Below, piece after piece: positions 5,290 to 5,650 of a stretch of DNA of 5,650 nt. Position 1 is the stretch's first letter, and each line of letters starts with the position of its first letter. The position numbers and the translations under genes are program-made. The DNA is from Clostridia bacterium (lineage in GTDB: Bacteria; Bacillota; Clostridia; Christensenellales; UBA1242): the NCBI GenBank assembly GCA_900766395.1, contig CAAFWB010000044.1, positions 1 through 5,650 on the forward strand, written 5' to 3'. The notes under the pieces were generated by a model. It saw nothing but the letters and a program-made list of their open reading frames with translations. It was not told where the DNA came from and did no database searches.

Positions 5290-5650
5290 ACTTATGCTTG
5301 TGTCGGTTGTGTTTTGTTTGACAATCTCAATAAATTCATCTTCAAGAGAAATATCAAGCTTGCCAGCACCAGAAACCAACATTTTTTTATTTACCAAAAA
5401 AGAAATAATTTTTGGAATGAGATTTTTGTCGCAGTTAAAGAATATTCTATCTTTGACTTCTTTTTTGATTTTTGCATCAATATGAAATTGGGTTTTTAAA
5501 AGTTTTGCTGCATAGTTTGGGTAGTTGACTTGAATGTAATAAATCAACCTGCTTTGTTGGCTTTCTTTGATTTCATCAAGAGTTTTGACTTGTTGAATTT
5601 TGCCGTTGACAATGACTGCGATCTCGTCACAGAGCATTTCCATTTCGGCC
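5287..5650 (-). CDS. ABC transporter ATP-binding protein, C-terminal part (5' end outside window)
   Basis: The visible 120 residues (one further codon is cut by the edge) begin at AEMEMLCDEIAVIVNGKIQ. This matches the segment of ABC ATPases just after the switch-histidine region (family pattern E-LCDRIAIIxxGKI). The Walker A, signature and Walker B motifs would lie beyond the right edge. The rest is an accessory C-terminal domain of about 95 residues. It ends with KLDISLEDEFIEIVKQN, similar to the ISLEDIFL-type tail common in ATPases that pair with ABC-2 permeases. The frame stays open to the edge, so the ATG within it at 5641-5643 is an internal methionine. The stop (5289-5287) lies 10 bases before the permease start, and together they form an ATPase-permease operon. 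The family assignment rests on a short conserved stretch plus the context; the substrate is unknown. Confidence 0.85.
   Translation of the reverse strand, partial: AEMEMLCDEIAVIVNGKIQQVKTLDEIKESQQSRLIYYIQVNYPNYAAKLLKTQFHIDAKIKKEVKDRIFFNCDKNLIPKIISFLVNKKMLVSGAGKLDISLEDEFIEIVKQNTTDTSIS

Noticed and set aside
5152..5499. A 115-codon + strand frame across the permease-ATPase junction
   Set aside because: It is antisense to two well-supported genes and runs across their junction; its composition is that of a shadow frame.
1..5650. CRISPR arrays, tRNA or rRNA genes, insertion sequences, attachment sites, toxin-antitoxin pairs
   Set aside because: I found no regularly spaced repeats, cloverleaf-like sequence, transposase or integrase motif, or terminal inverted repeats. 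The gaps are all under 160 bases and are explained by promoters and terminators.

Overview
The window reads as ordinary chromosomal DNA from a low-GC bacterium, most likely a member of the Bacillota or a close relative. The grounds are the AT-rich composition, A/T-rich intergenic gaps with sigma-A-like promoters, strong GGAGG-type ribosome binding sites on several genes, a membrane-anchored RNase Y, and a ThiI that ends without a rhodanese domain. TGG is used for Trp and every stop codon seen is TAA, so the standard code fits. No genus can be named from the sequence.

Layout, left to right. (1) Positions 1-650, + strand: the C-terminal half of thiI (tRNA 4-thiouridine sulfurtransferase), cut by the left edge. 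(2) Positions 651-806: a regulatory gap holding the thiI terminator, whose 3' stem arm doubles as the -35 box of a near-consensus promoter for the next gene. Three short symmetric repeats follow. (3) Positions 807-2399, + strand: rny, a complete RNase Y (anchor, coiled coil, KH, HD). (4) Positions 2400-2452: a bidirectional terminator. (5) Positions 2453-2890, - strand: a complete 145-residue protein that I do not recognise, with its own strong promoter and ribosome binding site. (6) Positions 2891-3014: a divergent promoter region. (7) Positions 3015-3455, + strand: rnhA, a complete RNase HI with no usable Shine-Dalgarno, possibly leaderless. (8) Positions 3456-3500: a second bidirectional terminator. 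(9) Positions 3501-5276, - strand: an ABC-2 type permease with a very large extracytoplasmic domain. (10) Positions 5287-5650, - strand: the C-terminal end of its partner ABC ATPase, cut by the right edge.

Functionally the left two thirds is RNA-related: tRNA thiolation, mRNA turnover and RNA:DNA hybrid removal. The unknown gene lies between the two nucleases but is transcribed away from both, so shared function is only a guess. The ABC pair forms a separate - strand operon whose substrate cannot be told from the sequence.

I saw no mobile element, CRISPR array, tRNA or rRNA, and no clear sign of a new multi-gene system. The points most worth a second look are the nested terminator/promoter before rny, the start region of rnhA, the unrecognised 145-residue protein, and the large external domain of the permease.
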